Source of the DNA: Peronospora farinosa
Taxonomy: Eukaryota > Oomycota > Peronosporomycetes > Peronosporales > Peronosporaceae
NCBI GenBank assembly: GCA_947646735.1
Contig: CANTFK010000024.1
Span: 248,001-312,000, forward strand
Reading direction: 5' to 3'
Length of the DNA stretch: 64,000 bases
Both the position numbers and the translations under genes were made by a program. The notes below the pieces were generated by a model. That model ran no database searches. It saw only the letters and a program-made list of their open reading frames with translations, and was not told the DNA's origin. Numbering within the stretch: position 1 is the first letter of the stretch; every line of letters begins with the position of its first letter. Positions 1 through 12,743 of this stretch are shown here, piece by piece.

Positions 1-1799
1 ACCGAGTAAATCATATCTACTCGATCCTTCCAGGTCTACCTCCCTCAAGGCAGACGTCTACGTCCTCAACAAGTTATCCGAAGAGCGCCCCGCCAGCTGA
101 CGGGTACAAAAGAAGAAAGAAGGTCCATACGCGGCATCGGCGATCCTCTCTAACAGTCGGTAGTCCGTTACAGTGAGTGGTGTGTAACATTATCATGCAA
201 TTTTTAGAATCCACTTCACCACGATAGACTCTGGCGGCTGCATTCGTGGCCAATGACTGGCTATGCCGTCTTTTTCTCATGCGAAAACAAACTTTTAAAT
301 TATAAATCGCATAAACACGTATGACAAGTTGCCTTGTGTACATGTAGACAACTGCTTCGTCCATAGGGATCCCCCCTGGTGCCTTAATTATGCACCGGCC
401 TGTGTCGTACGTGGCGCAGATTCAAATCCCCCCTCGACTAACCCAAAGTCCAAAAACAATGTGGTACACACCATTCTTACTGGTACTCTCCCTCCGGGAA
501 CTCTAATACCAGTGAGTACGGTTCCTCGTAGAAGCATGAAATCCCAATACAAAAAAGTTGGGGCTATCCCGATTGGCTGGCACCTAGCGCTTCCGGCAGA
601 AAAGCCCCGTCCGTGGTACGATAGCCATGACCGGTCAGGGATGTCAGTTACTCGCCGAAGAAGACAGTATCAGGTCGCTAGATATACTGAATGAACCGGC
701 TGAACCTAAGGAAAAAAACTTGCCGCATCCCATTACCACACTGGATTACATAAACTAAACGATAAGATGGAGTGCTGCAGACAAAAATTTCAACGTAAGG
801 AGAAACGTACATACTTCAAAGTCAAAACAGTCTATTTTTTAAAAGAGATCGCTTTGGAACTGCCCACCCCCTCCCATACTGCACTTCACGCGAGGTAGTG
901 ATGCTTATAGCCTAATACGGGTTGTTGTGGCGGATGTGAGACGTGCACGATAAATAGGTGGTTTTGGAAGAATGGTCTATGCTACGCGACTGCTATAATG
1001 GTAGTCGGTCGAACTTGTTTGAGACGTCAGTGCTCTAGTATAGGTGTTTGATACGACAGAGCGAAGCAGCTAAGCTTCTTACGAGTGTCGACTCGCTACA
1101 GCAGTTTGACGACCACAAAGACGTTTCGACGGAAACTCTCGAAAACGACAGTATAATTTTTTTGTAGATGAATGTTGCACTCCTTTAAATAGTGCCATGG
1201 AGCTTGAATCGAAGTGAGGCTTGTAAAGAAAGTCGTCAATAAAAAACTTTACTATTGGCGAATGGGAATCTGTAATTACCACGACGCGAAGACAGAGATT
1301 ATTTTTTTATTGTGTTGAGTGTCGTTACTCAACGGCCCATGTTGATAGCAGTCGCTTTAATCAGTGCGTTATATAGATGTTCTGAGCAATACAAGCTGGC
1401 CGAGGGGCAACATTCGTTTAAAAATATTGATTTGGGTGGCCAGAGGGACGACAGTGAATTCCACAATTATTTTGTGTACATTCGGTATTTGGATATAGCT
1501 CTGTATAATTCATATGTTGATAATTTAGCTCTCTACGTGTGGATGCATCTTTATGCTTCCATGCAGACATATACTATATGAACGACCCTACGAGAACGAT
1601 CTTCTCAAGATGGATCGTGCCAAGCCAGCTAAAAAAGGCATCGTGAGTGTTGACAGCCCGAATTGAATTAGCTATAACTAACTATCAACCCGTAAGGCTT
1701 TAGGTAGCTCGATACTAGCTCAGGCCTTTTGACGGATACTTTCGCGGCATCTGTCAGTTTTTGACGTGCCTCTATCTCTACACACCTTTCTCTTGCCGC
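1..1799. other. intergenic, no supported gene
   Basis: Only short open frames without recognisable domains or paired coding signals occur here. The best of them (1339-1581, plus) starts with a hydrophobic stretch that could be a signal peptide, but it has no family match that I can name and no RXLR-type motif. I see no RNA gene and no long repeat. Confidence 0.5.
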
Positions 1800-2175
1800 T
1801 CTCACCCCCAGCCGCCAGCCAAGCCGCCACGATGTACGGCGCCACGCCCGAAGTCTCGAAGTCCTCGCATCGTCGCTTAGGCACGCTCGCGTAATCCTTT
1901 GTTCCACGGTGCAAGCAACAAGAGACCTCTCCCTGGGTGCGACCTATTGAGAAGATTAACATCCAAGGGATCCAAGCAAAGAAACCTACCGCTGGACACC
2001 GCCGTCGACTGGCCCCAGACCTGTACCTGTGCAAAAGGATCGTGCAGTCTAGATAGCCTTCAGCGCCGCTTAATTGACCCTTGTGAGGGTAGAGAAAACA
2101 GTAAGGAATGAGAGATAATCCGACGCATGCGAAAATTTGAGCCACGTTATTGACAAGACGGCTCGCGTAAGCGTT
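1800..2175 (-). repeat. dispersed repeat R1, copy 1
   Basis: Read on the minus strand, this stretch aligns over roughly 370 bp with 56,297-56,660 on the plus strand. Shared blocks include the GCATGCG...TTATCTCTC region, the GTCCAGCGGTAGGTTTCTT block, TTGGATCCCTTGG, TCTCTTSTTGCTTGCACCG and the TACATCGTGGCGGCTTG end. Both copies have small indels, so neither is recent. The family is unknown to me. No open frame is conserved between the copies in a way that suggests a protein. Confidence 0.75.
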
Positions 2176-2507
2176 TACTACATACATACATACAAACACG
2201 AGCAAACCGATAGAGACGTCGAAGAATGATCGGGGCACGAAGTTCAAGGAGGGATGAGGACACTCTGTACGAAACGGACCGATCAGCAGGCTTTTGGCTG
2301 AACGTCAACTGCATAGAGTAAATGCGACATTTGAATCTACACGTGGATCGTGCTCGCCCAAATGATATGCAGAATGACCGGCAAATACCATCTTCTTGGC
2401 TGCTAAAATATGGACACCAGCCATATGACAAATGCTGGAGACACGACCGGATTTAACATCGTCACTTTTGCTTCGACGACTCCGGTCCACAACCACACTC
2501 TTACACG
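2176..2507. other. upstream region of the phosphatase gene
   Basis: About 330 bp between repeat R1 and the phosphatase start. There is no clear match to the oomycete initiator consensus; a pyrimidine-rich stretch (GTCACTTTTGCTTC at 2461-2474) is the closest. Nothing else is evident. Confidence 0.3.
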
Positions 2508-4210
2508 ATGCGACTTCCTACCGCTGTCAAGCTGGCGGTGGGTGCAAGCGCCTTGTGCTCCATCACGTCGGCCAAGTCGACCGGTTTCAAGTCTAATTTC
2601 TTGAGCTTCTTCAGCACTAATGACGTCGCTGATGAGAACGCCAACAAGGCCGATCAGTTCAGCATAGACGACCGGACGTGTGTGTACAAGTGGTATTCGC
2701 TGAGCTGCGAACCGAAAGACAAGTGCTCAACCCAGTACCAGTTCGGCGATGTTACACCGTCCCAAGCGTGTCGTGTGACCCGTACCGGTGACCACACCAA
2801 GATACCACAACAGTTGCACGTAGCCTTTGCCGGTGAGAAAGCTGGTACCGGTATGGCGATCTCCTGGACCACATTCGCACTGTAAAAATATAAATTTAAG
2901 AATATTAAAAAATTACATATTAATTATATTTTATGTAAGAAGTTCCAGCTGTGTGGATTGGAGCAAGCGAATCCACAATCGTTCGAGCAAAGACTGCGAA
3001 GATCGTAACGAAAAGTTACTACAAGGAAGACGACTACTCTTTGTATAATTACCACGCTGTAGTGACTGAACTGGAGCGAAACACCGAATACTTCTATAAG
3101 GTGGGCAGCTCTACCAATACAAAGGCTCAAAGTGCTGTAAGCTCGTTCAAGACGGCTCGTTCCAGTGGAGACGAAAGCCCATTTGTCGTGGCCGTGTATG
3201 GAGACATGGGCACGGACGCGAACGCTGTTGCAGCAAACAAATACATCAACAACTTGGCAGGAAAGGTCGATTTTATCTTCCATTTGGGCGATATTTCGTA
3301 CGCCGACAACGATTTCGTGACTGTAGCGACTATATTCGGCTTCTTTTACGAAGAGATCTGGAACAAGTTCATGAACTCGATGACACATGTCATGCGTCAA
3401 ATGGCGTACATGGTGGTAGTTGGTAACCACGAAGCTGAATGTCACTCTCCGACGTGCCTGGAATCGACCATCAAAAAGGACCAATTGGGCAACTACTCCG
3501 CCTTCAATGCACGCTTCCGGATGCCCTCACCCGAGAGCGGTGGCGTACTTAACATGTGGTACTCGTTCGAGTACGCGTCGGTGCACTTCACGGCCATCTC
3601 GACTGAAACCGACTACCCGAATGCACCAACCAACGCATACTACACGAAACGCATTTACGGTAACTTTGGAAACCAGTTAGACTGGCTAGAAGCCGATCTG
3701 AAGGCTGCTCATGCCAATAGGGCGATCGTGCCATGGGTTGTTGTTTGCATGCACCGTCCAATATACAGCTTGCGTACGTTTAATGCTAATGGTGAACCCG
3801 AAGAAGACGGGTCGATTGAAGTGCAAAAGGCGTTTGAGGAGCTTCTGATCAAATATGAGGTGGATCTGGTGTATCAGGGCCACGTGCACGCCTATGAGCG
3901 ACACTTCCCGACAGCAAACAGCAAGGCCGTCATGACTGGAGTATCTAAGGACAGAAAAACGTACACCGACCCGGAGGCTCCCGTGTATGTAATTACGGGT
4001 AGCGCTGGTAATTCGGAACGCCTGTTCCAGTTCAGAGACCCTCCGTCTCCAGAGTGGCTCGCTCACATGGACTGCACTCACTACGGCATTACGAAACTTT
4101 CCGTTACTCCAACGAATCTTACAGTTACGATGGTCGAAGCTGCCACGGATACGGTGTACGACGAGTTCTCCGTTATAAAGACACACAAACAGGAACAGCG
4201 TAACAACTAA
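2508..4210 (+). CDS. secreted purple acid phosphatase (metallophosphoesterase), with an intron-phase anomaly
   Basis: Purple acid phosphatases hydrolyse phosphomonoesters with a binuclear metal centre and are usually secreted. The ATG at 2508 is followed by a signal-peptide-like segment (about residues 1-22, ending ITSA). The first block, 2508-2881, carries the family's N-terminal fibronectin-like part, ending at the GMAISWTTF motif. The second block, from about 2940 to 4210, holds all five metal-site motifs: GDMG (near nt 3202), GDISYAD (near 3287), GNHE (near 3422), CMHRP (near 3747) and GHVH (near 3878), plus the typical C-terminal GSAGN and DCTHYGI region. The two blocks are separated by an AT-rich 58-bp stretch, GT at 2882 to AG at 2939, that looks like an intron. 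Splicing there shifts the frame by one base, so there is either a one-base error or indel near the junction or a non-canonical site. Total length, about 545 aa, is normal for the family. Confidence 0.85.
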
Positions 4211-6142
4211 ACTACTTGAAGCGTTCATTTAACAACGGTCTGGTGACTTTGGACTGCTGGTCGAAGGACAAAAAACGCGCCGTTGATAAGTTACGTTTGT
4301 GGCGTGGTCGTCAACTGCTGCGCATTAGAAGCTAAAGTGTGCTTGCGATCGGAGCTAGCAACCAATAAACGTACCCTGTAAATAGTTGGTCGTGTGTCAT
4401 AGATGAGTATCGAGATGGCTCCAGGCAACAACGAAGCTGCCACAAACTTGTATCAGAAGAAAACCACCAAGACTTGGTTCAAGCGTTACCCACAGCATTG
4501 CCATTCTAAGATTTACGTTGCAAAACGTACGGGCGACAGTACATCAACCAATGTGTGGACTATGAGTGATGATTGCTGCATTGCTGTGATAGTCTCGCAG
4601 ATGTATTTGTGAACAAGGAAAATAACTTTACAGTGAGCTGCGTCGGGCAGTGCTGTCCACGAGGTTGTCACGAAGCTTAACACCACTTTGCAGCATGTCG
4701 AGTAAGCGATACGAGTGATACGATCATAATCCATAGGAAGTTAGAAGAAGCGGAGCCCGAAATGACATTCACGCATGACATTTGCATTCGATAGCGATCC
4801 ACGGTGAGAGTGTGATGCAGTAAAATACACTCAAGGTGGTAAGTAAACGTGAAGATCACAATTACTTGCTACTAGCTTCACATTTACAACGCAGTGGTGA
4901 ATAGACTAACAGCTAACAAATATGCCTCTGACAGCTCTAGATAAGTGACAATTTGTTTGCAACAGCGTGCCTGGCACTATATTGCCGTAGAGTCTAAACT
5001 GATGCTTCAGTTTGATGACGCGCATGACGAAACCACGCCGTCGAATCTTTTGCTTTGGATTCCCCACATGCCGTACTCGATACATATAGTCCGTGTCCAC
5101 GCCACCATGCTAATGTGACGTCTAGCATTAAGTACCTCTTAGTGGGTGGCCAATCACGGGGTGATAGAAGTTGTACAAGTGTAGATCTCGTTCCGTCCAA
5201 AATGTAGTTCTCCCTCGTCCACCGCTGCCTTGACCGGCGGCAAAAAATCGGACAGGAGGTCTAAGTCCAAGACAAATTGTTGACGGGTCACAAACCATCC
5301 AAAACTAAATGCAAATTCAACGATGTGCTTTATTGGAAAAGTCGATTAGTCAACCGAGATATCAGCCAGACGAAATCGTTTTTCGGTGCTGGTGTTTGCG
5401 CCGAGTTTTACGTTGTTACCTCAGCAGCACCTGGAGCAGCGGGCAACGACCCGAAGCCGAATGGATCACTTGAAGCCAGTGGTTTGTCGATCTTTCATGT
5501 TTCCTCACCGTACTTCAGTCTCGCACCAATATTTAGCTTTAGATAGAATTTACCACCTACATGTGTTAAAAGTTTCAAGAAGTCGAGATAGACCTCACAA
5601 AATTGTGTTGGAACTCGAGAAGTCAGGTCAAAAATCACTAATGGGACACGAGTATGATTGACAATTAACTATCAACCGGTCAATGGGTCCAAGCAGCTCT
5701 ACGCCCTAATCTGATTGCGACCTAGAATTGTCACTTCTGACCTCCTCGTTGTGAGTCTTCACGGAAAGACATCGCTCATCCACAAACATCGCCCATCCGC
5801 AGCCATTGCCCATGCGCAGACCTTGCTCATTCGGGCTGGGTGGTCGTGCATAGCTTGCGGAGACGCAAACTCGCGTTCTTACCCAATGCATTTGCAGTTC
5901 TTGATCGCCATTTTATTTGTTCACATCGCCAAGAGCGATAAAAAGCATGATCCGGACGGTGCTGCAGCAACGAGATCGTAGGCTACGACTACGCAGGCAA
6001 TCGTTAAAAAATAGAATGACGCTTTGGACAAAAACAATTGCGCCGTACCCTGTAATCGATAGTGACACCTACAATTTTTCAAACGTCGGCCAAGTATTCA
6101 ACAGCACTTCCATGACAAAACGATATGCGAGTAAATATTACC
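4211..6142. other. intergenic, no supported gene
   Basis: Nearly 2 kb between the phosphatase stop and the LTR of element A1. The open frames here are all under 92 codons and show no domain or composition that supports coding. I see no repeat or RNA gene. Confidence 0.45.
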
Positions 6143-6742
6143 TGTAGTCAGCACTGTAAAGAAGCTGCGACGTGCTACGCAAGCACACGCCTTCGTTCAG
6201 CGCGAGGAAGCGGTTAAATCTTCTTACATCCGCGTGCGGTGGTGGTTGCGTTGGTCGGTCGCTTTTGTCGCAGAACCAATCTTTGCCGGCCGTTTAGAGC
6301 GGTACGCGCAACGAACAACTAAGGAGTACATCACTTACGTCACACCGAAGCTTATCAAGCTTCTCGTGCGCAGTGGGCAATAGTTAGTAAATTCAAGACT
6401 GACTTATATTTAATAGATTTTAAACTATATATAAGATTAACTACTGATGGGCTAATTATGCAAAGATCGGATACGCGTCTCTTTAGAAGCGTGTCCTTAC
6501 GTGCGAGCTTAAAATATATTTGAGCTCGCTGATGAAGTCTGTTCGAAGCGTCGCCATGACGCCTAGTCCCAACTGGCGTCATCGCCGTTGAATGTGAATC
6601 CATCCATGGATATCACATTCACGAGGATGGGTCACATTGATGTGCCACACCCAACTGGCAGGCCTAAGGTACCTCGTACCTTTTTAGGCCTGTCCGCTAG
6701 GTATTCGATACCTAACGAACCGTATAACTTTAGCTCATTACA
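6143..6742 (-). repeat. 3' LTR of A1
   Basis: About 600 bp. Read on the minus strand it starts TGTAATGAGC at 6742, next to the purine-rich tract of the element, and ends in a degraded form of GCCCGTCTACA at 6143. It contains the nested hairpin with GGCAGGCCTAA and TTAGGCCTGCC arms that marks this LTR family. It is nearly identical to the LTR at 25,109-25,687 but differs in its first 50 bp from A1's own 5' LTR. Confidence 0.85.
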
Positions 6743-6798
6743 CCATCCCCCTCTTTAAGACGATGTTTTACATTTTGTTAAAAATCGAATAAAAAACG

Positions 6799-7023
6799 AT
6801 GCCAACGAAATTTGGAAAAGCTGATGGGTTGCTTGCAAAGGCTCCCATGCGTACCAACTCAAAGCGCTCACGCCGCGATAACTTGCAGCCGTCGCTAAGT
6901 GTCTCTGTGAGAAAGCCGACATTCAATGTCAGCTTGTCAGCAGAGAACACTGGTCCGTCCCACTATCCAACAAAGACGCGTGTGTTTCCACCTGAGTTCG
7001 CCAACACAGGTAAAGCCCAATAG
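6799..7023 (+). CDS. antisense ORF a1 of element A1
   Basis: A 74-codon frame on the strand opposite gag-pol, starting 57 bp inside the 3' LTR. It is Lys/Arg/Ser-rich in its first half. The same frame with the same stop occurs in A2 (24,829-25,053), with substitutions spread along it (for example TKF to SKR, R to H, K to T). It overlaps the start of the coiled-coil frame 6926-7222 in the +1 frame, so the two may be read as one protein by a frameshift, or may be remains of one gene. Function is unknown. Overlap with the pol tail on the other strand means part of the openness could be passive. Confidence 0.4.
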   Translation: MPTKFGKADGLLAKAPMRTNSKRSRRDNLQPSLSVSVRKPTFNVSLSAENTGPSHYPTKTRVFPPEFANTGKAQ

Positions 7024-7222
7024 GAGCGGCGATTACGCCCAGCTATTCGCGGCTGCCTACCCTGCGGAGGTTCAGCCGCAGGCTGAGTCCGCTGCGCTGA
7101 AGAAAGAGGTGGCTGATCTTTCAAGTCAAGTCTCGCGACTGACTTTGGATCTGCGCGATGTGAGGACGAGGGACCGTCAGGGGTATGACCGCCTGAAGCT
7201 CCGTTTGGACATGTTTGAGTGA
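6926..7222 (+). CDS. antisense ORF a2 of element A1 (coiled coil)
   Basis: A frame ending at 7222 whose last 55 residues form a clear heptad pattern (AALKKEVADLSSQVSRLTLDL and onward), predicted by eye to be a coiled coil. The corresponding sense strand is the low-complexity tail of pol. The coiled coil is kept in A2, A3 and A4 with mostly conservative changes (K/R, D/E, S/N), which fits selection on this strand. The N-terminal part overlaps ORF a1 in another frame, so the true start is uncertain. Confidence 0.45.
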   Translation: MSACQQRTLVRPTIQQRRVCFHLSSPTQVKPNRSGDYAQLFAAAYPAEVQPQAESAALKKEVADLSSQVSRLTLDLRDVRTRDRQGYDRLKLRLDMFE

Positions 7223-10200
7223 CTGGTTGATGAGATACCCGCGTCAAGCGCGGAGTCTTCCTCGATCGCTGAGTCCTCTATCGCCTCGTTCGTATACGAG
7301 GATCCTCTCGGCTTCCTCGTCGCCTGATCGGCCGCGACGTTCGACTCACAGTCGACGTCACCATCGGTCTCGTTAGACCGATGTGGATATGTGATCTCTT
7401 CTGGATCAACATACCGTTTCAGACGACCCACGTAAAATACGGGGTGCGTCTTCATATACGGTGGGATTGTGAACCTATAATTTAGGCCTCCAACTTCTTC
7501 AACCACTGTAAAGGGCCCAATGAGTCGGGGCAATAGCTTAGTAGTACCACCAGGTAGTACAGAGATTGCAGTAGGTAGGGTAGCAGTACTTCATAGCACT
7601 TTGTCCCCCACACTAAAGTGTTCATTGTTTTTGCGACCATGCTGGTCTGCATATTGTTTTTGCTTGTCCTGTGCGCTTGCCATCGCGTCACGGAATTTAC
7701 ATGTGAAGGATAATCGCTCATCCACAAAGCGCTGAGCTTCGCTCACGCTTTTAGCATCCAGATCGCCGATGACGCCTCCAAGAGGTCGTTCATAGGTCGA
7801 TGCTGTTGATAACACTATAGTGTCATCGTGAAGGAGCACAAGTATTTCTTGTCAAGCCTCCTCTGTGACACCTATAGGTGTCGTGACCACTGCTAAATGA
7901 ACATTGTCACTAGGGCAACCTTGGCCCTTTTTGGCATTCGCACCGAGCGAAGTGAGGGGCTCTCCCCACTAATACTCGGGTTGCGTACAAACGAGACTGG
8001 CGTTCGAGGATGACGCAGTCCGTTAATGTAAAACGGTGTTTCACCCGTACTAGCGTGAACACTGTTATTGATAAGGAACTCCACGAATGGCAATTGCTTG
8101 CTCCATTCTTTGGGAGTCGCTATTGTACGCAACACATCCGCCACGACTCGATTGGCCCGTTCTGTTTGGCCATCGGTCTGGGGATGATCAGCTGTTGACA
8201 TGTGGAGCTTTCTACCCAGCAGCTCGAACACGTGTCACCAAAACCCGACGTAAAACGCGGATTCGGATCCGATACTATGGACTCGGGCATCCCGTGTAGC
8301 CGTTACACGTGATCCAGGAACAAGAGGGCAGCCTATTTTCCTGAGATCTTGGTGCTACATGGTGCCACATGCACCATCTTGCTCGGTCTGTATACAAAGA
8401 CGACGAGCCCCATCCTGCCTTTATGGTCAGGCGGTAAGCCAAACATGAAGTCCAAACTGACCGACTTCCCACAATCCGTTGAAATCGGCAGTGGCTTCGG
8501 TGGCGCACTGTTCGAAGGTGCAGGCTTTATGCGCTGACACTCTTCACAAGAGCGAATATAGTTGGCCACCCACCAATATAGGTGGGGCCACCAAAATTCC
8601 TCTGACACTCGTAAGAATGTCTTGTCACGGCCCAGATGCCCACTAGATGGCGCATCATGGCACTCGTGAAGTATCATCAGCTTGAGATCTGTGTCATGAG
8701 GGACATAGATTCTCAAGGGATCACAGGGTGACAGTTGATGCCATAATAGGCCATCACTGTATATAAAGTGGTTTAACTTCGCTTTTAGGTGCGACGGAAG
8801 GGTAACCTTCGTCCACCAAAATGATCCAACAGCAGGCGACAATGTTCGTCCTGACTGTAACACTCCTTTATATTGGAGGCCATTGAGCTCGTCACATGGT
8901 AGGCCTTCATGGCTGCCAATGTTGACGACTCACCTTGTGCTTCCGCACGAGACACACTTTCCTGGTGTCTTGCCTCGAAGTCTGGTCTGCGCGATAACGC
9001 GTCAGCCAAGACATTCGACTTACCCGGCTTATATTTAACTTTGAAATTAAATTCAGAGAAGAATGTTAGCCATCTCGCCATTCTCGGCGATAGATGCGGT
9101 GAATTTATAGCGGTCCGCAGTATGCGTGATCCGTATAAACCACAAAAGGTTCGGTGCCCAAGAGGTGCACCCGAAACTTTACAAGGGCATACTTAATTGA
9201 AAGTAGCTCCTTGTCATGCACAGGGCAATTCAGCTCTACGGCAATAAAAGACGAAACAGATACGAAATGACACGGTCAACGCCGTTGTCATCCTTTTGCA
9301 TGAGCGCGCTGCCGATTGCAAAATTGCTTGCATCGCAGACGACGCTAAAGAGCTTATTCGCGTCTGGCAATGCCAAGATCGGTGCCTCTACAAGAGATTG
9401 CTTCACTGATGTGAACGCATCTTCTTGCTACTTTGATTAAGTCCATTCTGCATACTTTCACGAAAGATCAGACAATGGCTTAGTCCGCTCCGCACAATTC
9501 TTGCTGTACTCATGCAAGTAATTAGCTAGCCCAAGGAATTGGCGCAGATCCTTCACATGACGTGGGACTGGCCAGTCCTTTACAGCCTTTACCTTTTCTG
9601 GATCTGCTCGTGCACCATGTGCACCTACGATGCAGCCCAGTAAAGGTATCTCGGATACCCCTATGACGCACTTTTGCAAGTTTACGTATAATTGGGCGTC
9701 ACCCAGAGTCTGCAACTTAGCGTCTAAATGACGCTTGTGCGACTCGATTGCGCTCAGACCGTCCTCCGCCCTACTATGCACGAATACATCGTCAAAGTAA
9801 TGGGGCGCGTAGGCACGGTGCTGACGCATCACGTGAGCCACCACTCGGTTGAATGTTGCCGGAGCATTTTTCAACCCTTGTGGCACCACAAGCCACTCCC
9901 ATAGCATACTGCTTGGGGTGATTACTGCCGTTTTGGCTACATCAGTATCTCTGATGAGACCTGATAGTAGCCATCCTTCCGATCCAATGCGGAAAAGATA
10001 GTTGACTTTCCCATGGAATTCAACAGGACATCTTTCCGCGGGATCGGCGTTTGTGCCGGAATGGTGGCCGTGTTCCGCTTATTATAAGCATTATTCACGC
10101 TCCATTTACCTGTTTCTTTACACACATAGAAGTTCGGGCTGCAGTGAGGCGACTTGCTCTCACGTACATGTCCCGCCTTGGCTCGCTTGTCGAAGAACTC

Positions 10201-11743
10201 ATCGATGTAATCGACTTGCTGCTGCAGCAACGGCCACTGCCTGGTCACACAATACTTGGTGCCAGGCTCCAAGTTAATCTCGTGCCTGATGCTCCTATCG
10301 GCCGGTAGGCAACTCGGCACTTCTGCTGGAAACACATCACGGTGTTTCCACAGAACATCATAGAACGGGCTGTCCTTCAAGGCATCCCAGCCTTGAGCAG
10401 CGAACCGTTTCTTTTTGTCGGTCTCCAAGACGCTCTCATCCATTGTGGATGAAGAGAAACAGTCCACCACGTTCTCTTCTGGAACTGGTGCGACTATCTC
10501 GTGGATCTTTCCTTCCTTTAGTTCGGACAGGAACAGATCCCACGTCATCTCCGAGAGATTCACTATCTCCTCGGCAGATTCCAAGACAAGTTGGAGCACC
10601 TCAACTGAGGATGCCTCCGGCATCTTGTCTTCGACGACCTCGAGCAACTCGTTCGTAGGTCCGTCCTCTTGGACCTAGAATGATCCAAGGGTCACTCGTT
10701 TCGACGTTCCCTTGATCTTCTTTATATGTCTGGTGCTCGTTCTTCGAGTCACCATGACCTTTGACCTGGAAGAAGGTGTCGTTGCTGTATTAGCCAACAC
10801 ACTCCTTCCAACCGCACCAGGCTCATAGCTCTGTAGCCGGTTCTTGTGGCGCTTGACTTCCTGTCAGCCCACCATCAACTGCCACAGGCTCTCGGCTCTG
10901 TGCAGGACCATTGGAAGCATGACTACCTGTTATCGTTCCATTCACTACACCTGTCTCCTCGAGCGGGGTAGAAGTTTGTATCACTGACTTCCTGTCAGGG
11001 CACTTCCAACTACTCCAGGCTCAACGAGCTGGGTTATACCTGGTGTCAATTGACATATCGTCATTGCACCATCGACTGTGTTGTACATAGCATCAATCGC
11101 ATAAGCCTCTTGTAGGCGCACATCCTTCCCGGTTTTTTGCGTAGAGTTAGCGACTGTGCGTATACGCCAGTCAATCCATGTTTGGTGTTTATCCAACCAA
11201 GGCATGCCTAGGATGTGGTCATACGGACTCTCTATACCGAGCACTGTGAACTTTTCTTTACAAGAGAAGTCACTAAAGCCGAAGGAGAGTTCAACTTGAA
11301 CTCCCTGATTTTACGAGAGAGCCGTTCGCTAAACGAACGGTCTCCTCTTCTCGCTTGCAATCCTGGCAAAGCGACTCATAACTCGCCAGACTCTTTTTTA
11401 AAGCTGCGAGTCTCACAAAATTCTGTGATGCACCCGAATCAACGAGAAGGGTCATCACTTGGTCATAGCCTCGTACTCGAGCGCTATAGACCAAAAGGGT
11501 TGAGGTCCGACCTTTCGGAACCTCAGGGACTATGCTACCCATTTGTTCGATAACTATGAACATAGGGGTAGCTTCAGAATTCGCGACAGTAGAAGACATC
11601 ATGTCCCTACTGAGCTCCCACATTTCCCGACCCATCTTGGGCAGGTGCTGAACCCATGCTCGGTGCACGATGATTTTTCGCACCTCCCTTCGGTTAGGGA
11701 GCCTTCTTGCTGGCTGCCTTAGACCCATCAGAAAGTTCGGCAT
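6963..11743 (-). pseudogene. A1 pol (PR-RT-RNase H-IN), broken
   Basis: Fragments in order along the minus strand: protease with LLVDSGASQNF (11,291-11,743) and its C-terminal half with ILGMPW (10,981-11,244); RT N-terminal part (9937-10,647); RT core with YFDDVFVHS (9458-9907); RNase H remains (about 8785-9440, with the ADALSRRPD end); integrase with the HHCC region and the SLDFMFG, SDPN and TDGQTERANR catalytic blocks (7893-8863); and the integrase C-terminal domain with HPVFYVGRLKRY (7177-7839). The tail ends FVG-stop at 6963 after a one-base shift. At least seven frame breaks make it inactive. The RT stop after YYQVSSEILM is also present in A2. Confidence 0.9.
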
Positions 11744-12683
11744 AGCAGCGAGCCATCATATGGCCTATAGTGCCGCACTTGTAGCAGACCACGTCCGCAT
11801 TTCCTAACTCCATTGAATTAGCATCTGACCTCTCGGCTGACGGCTTATAAGAAGTTGTCGCCGAGCCGCTGTTGTAGGATTGATCCTCAACCATTACAAT
11901 TTCAATTGCCTCCTCCATCGTCTTTTGCACCTTTCTAAAAAGGGCCTGACGCGATGGGCCGTGCCTAAGTCCATTCATGAACGTGGTCACCTTAATACAT
12001 TTCGGTATCGGTTCCCCATTAATGGAAGCAGACAGCGAACTCATTTCCTGCACATACTCTTAAAGAGATCATTTCGCCTGTCGTGCTCCAAAAGAAGCGC
12101 GCCTGAAGTAATACTTCATTGTGAGGCGGCTGATACATGACACGAATCTTTGACTGTCATGATGGAAATGCATCAGCATTAGCCAACAGCGCAGAGTATG
12201 CCCACTCTGACGCTTTGCCACGCAAATTTGACATGGCATACGACACCATTCTGGTGTCGTCTTCGATGAAATGCGCCATACCGCATTTCTCCACGGCTAA
12301 AAGCCAGTAGACAAATGTATGCGGGGCAGTCCCATCAAACTTCGGAAGGTCCATCCGAATGGGCCTCGGTTGAACAGGCCGGGCCGAGATCGTCTCAACA
12401 GTTCTGTTGAGCGCATCCTTCCGAGCTTGCTCACGCAAAAGCTCATCCTGAGTCTTACTGATGGACTCAGCCGTAGCTTTGCTGGTACCTCGGACGCGTT
12501 TCTACGCTTTCTGAGCACAAACGCCTCAAATTGCTCCAACTGAGCAACATGTTGCTAAGGAGGACAATGCAAGAGGTTGACCAGGGCTTGTTCACCAAGT
12601 CCCTGCGCCATATGCTCTGTCAACTCCCAAAGATGTTGGAAGAGGTGAGGAAAATCACCTCAATCCGCGTTGAGGGACATCAT
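11694..12683 (-). pseudogene. A1 gag, broken
   Basis: The capsid part (12,157-12,438) contains DLPKFDGT and the GKASEWAYSALL segment typical of Ty3-type gag. The nucleocapsid part (11,694-12,053) contains one CCHC zinc knuckle (CYKCGTIGHMMARC). The two parts are separated by a frame break, and the N-terminal part (12,297-12,539) shifts frame after RNASEVPAK. The product would bind and package element RNA. The breaks are the same as in A2 and A3. Confidence 0.85.
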
Positions 12684-12723
12684 CCGTGTCCACACGCACG
12701 CTCAGAGTGACGGGTCGTGGGAA

Positions 12724-12743
12724 GAACTACTAGTGCTACCAAG
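12724..12743 (-). other. primer-binding site of A1
   Basis: Read on the minus strand the 20 bp next to the 5' LTR are CTTGGTAGCACTAGTAGTTC. The TGGTAGCACT core recurs directly after the 5' LTRs of A2, A3 and B, so it is the likely tRNA primer site, pairing with a tRNA ending AGUGCUACCA. Confidence 0.65.

Noticed and set aside
410..432. tRNA-like T-loop (GATTCAAATCC)
   Set aside because: The flanking bases cannot form the T stem, and no acceptor, D or anticodon arms fit around it.
329..694. 121-codon plus-strand frame
   Set aside because: No domain, no signal peptide and low-complexity composition; it could be chance in a GC-balanced region.
1312..1581. 89-codon frame with hydrophobic N-terminus, possible secreted effector
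   Set aside because: The frame opens with GTG, the internal ATG gives only 80 codons, and there is no RXLR or LXLFLAK motif. Too weak to call.
7020..7033. mini-intron GT...AG joining antisense ORFs a1 and a2 in A1
   Set aside because: Only 14 bp, far below any spliceable intron; a frameshift or separate frames are more plausible.
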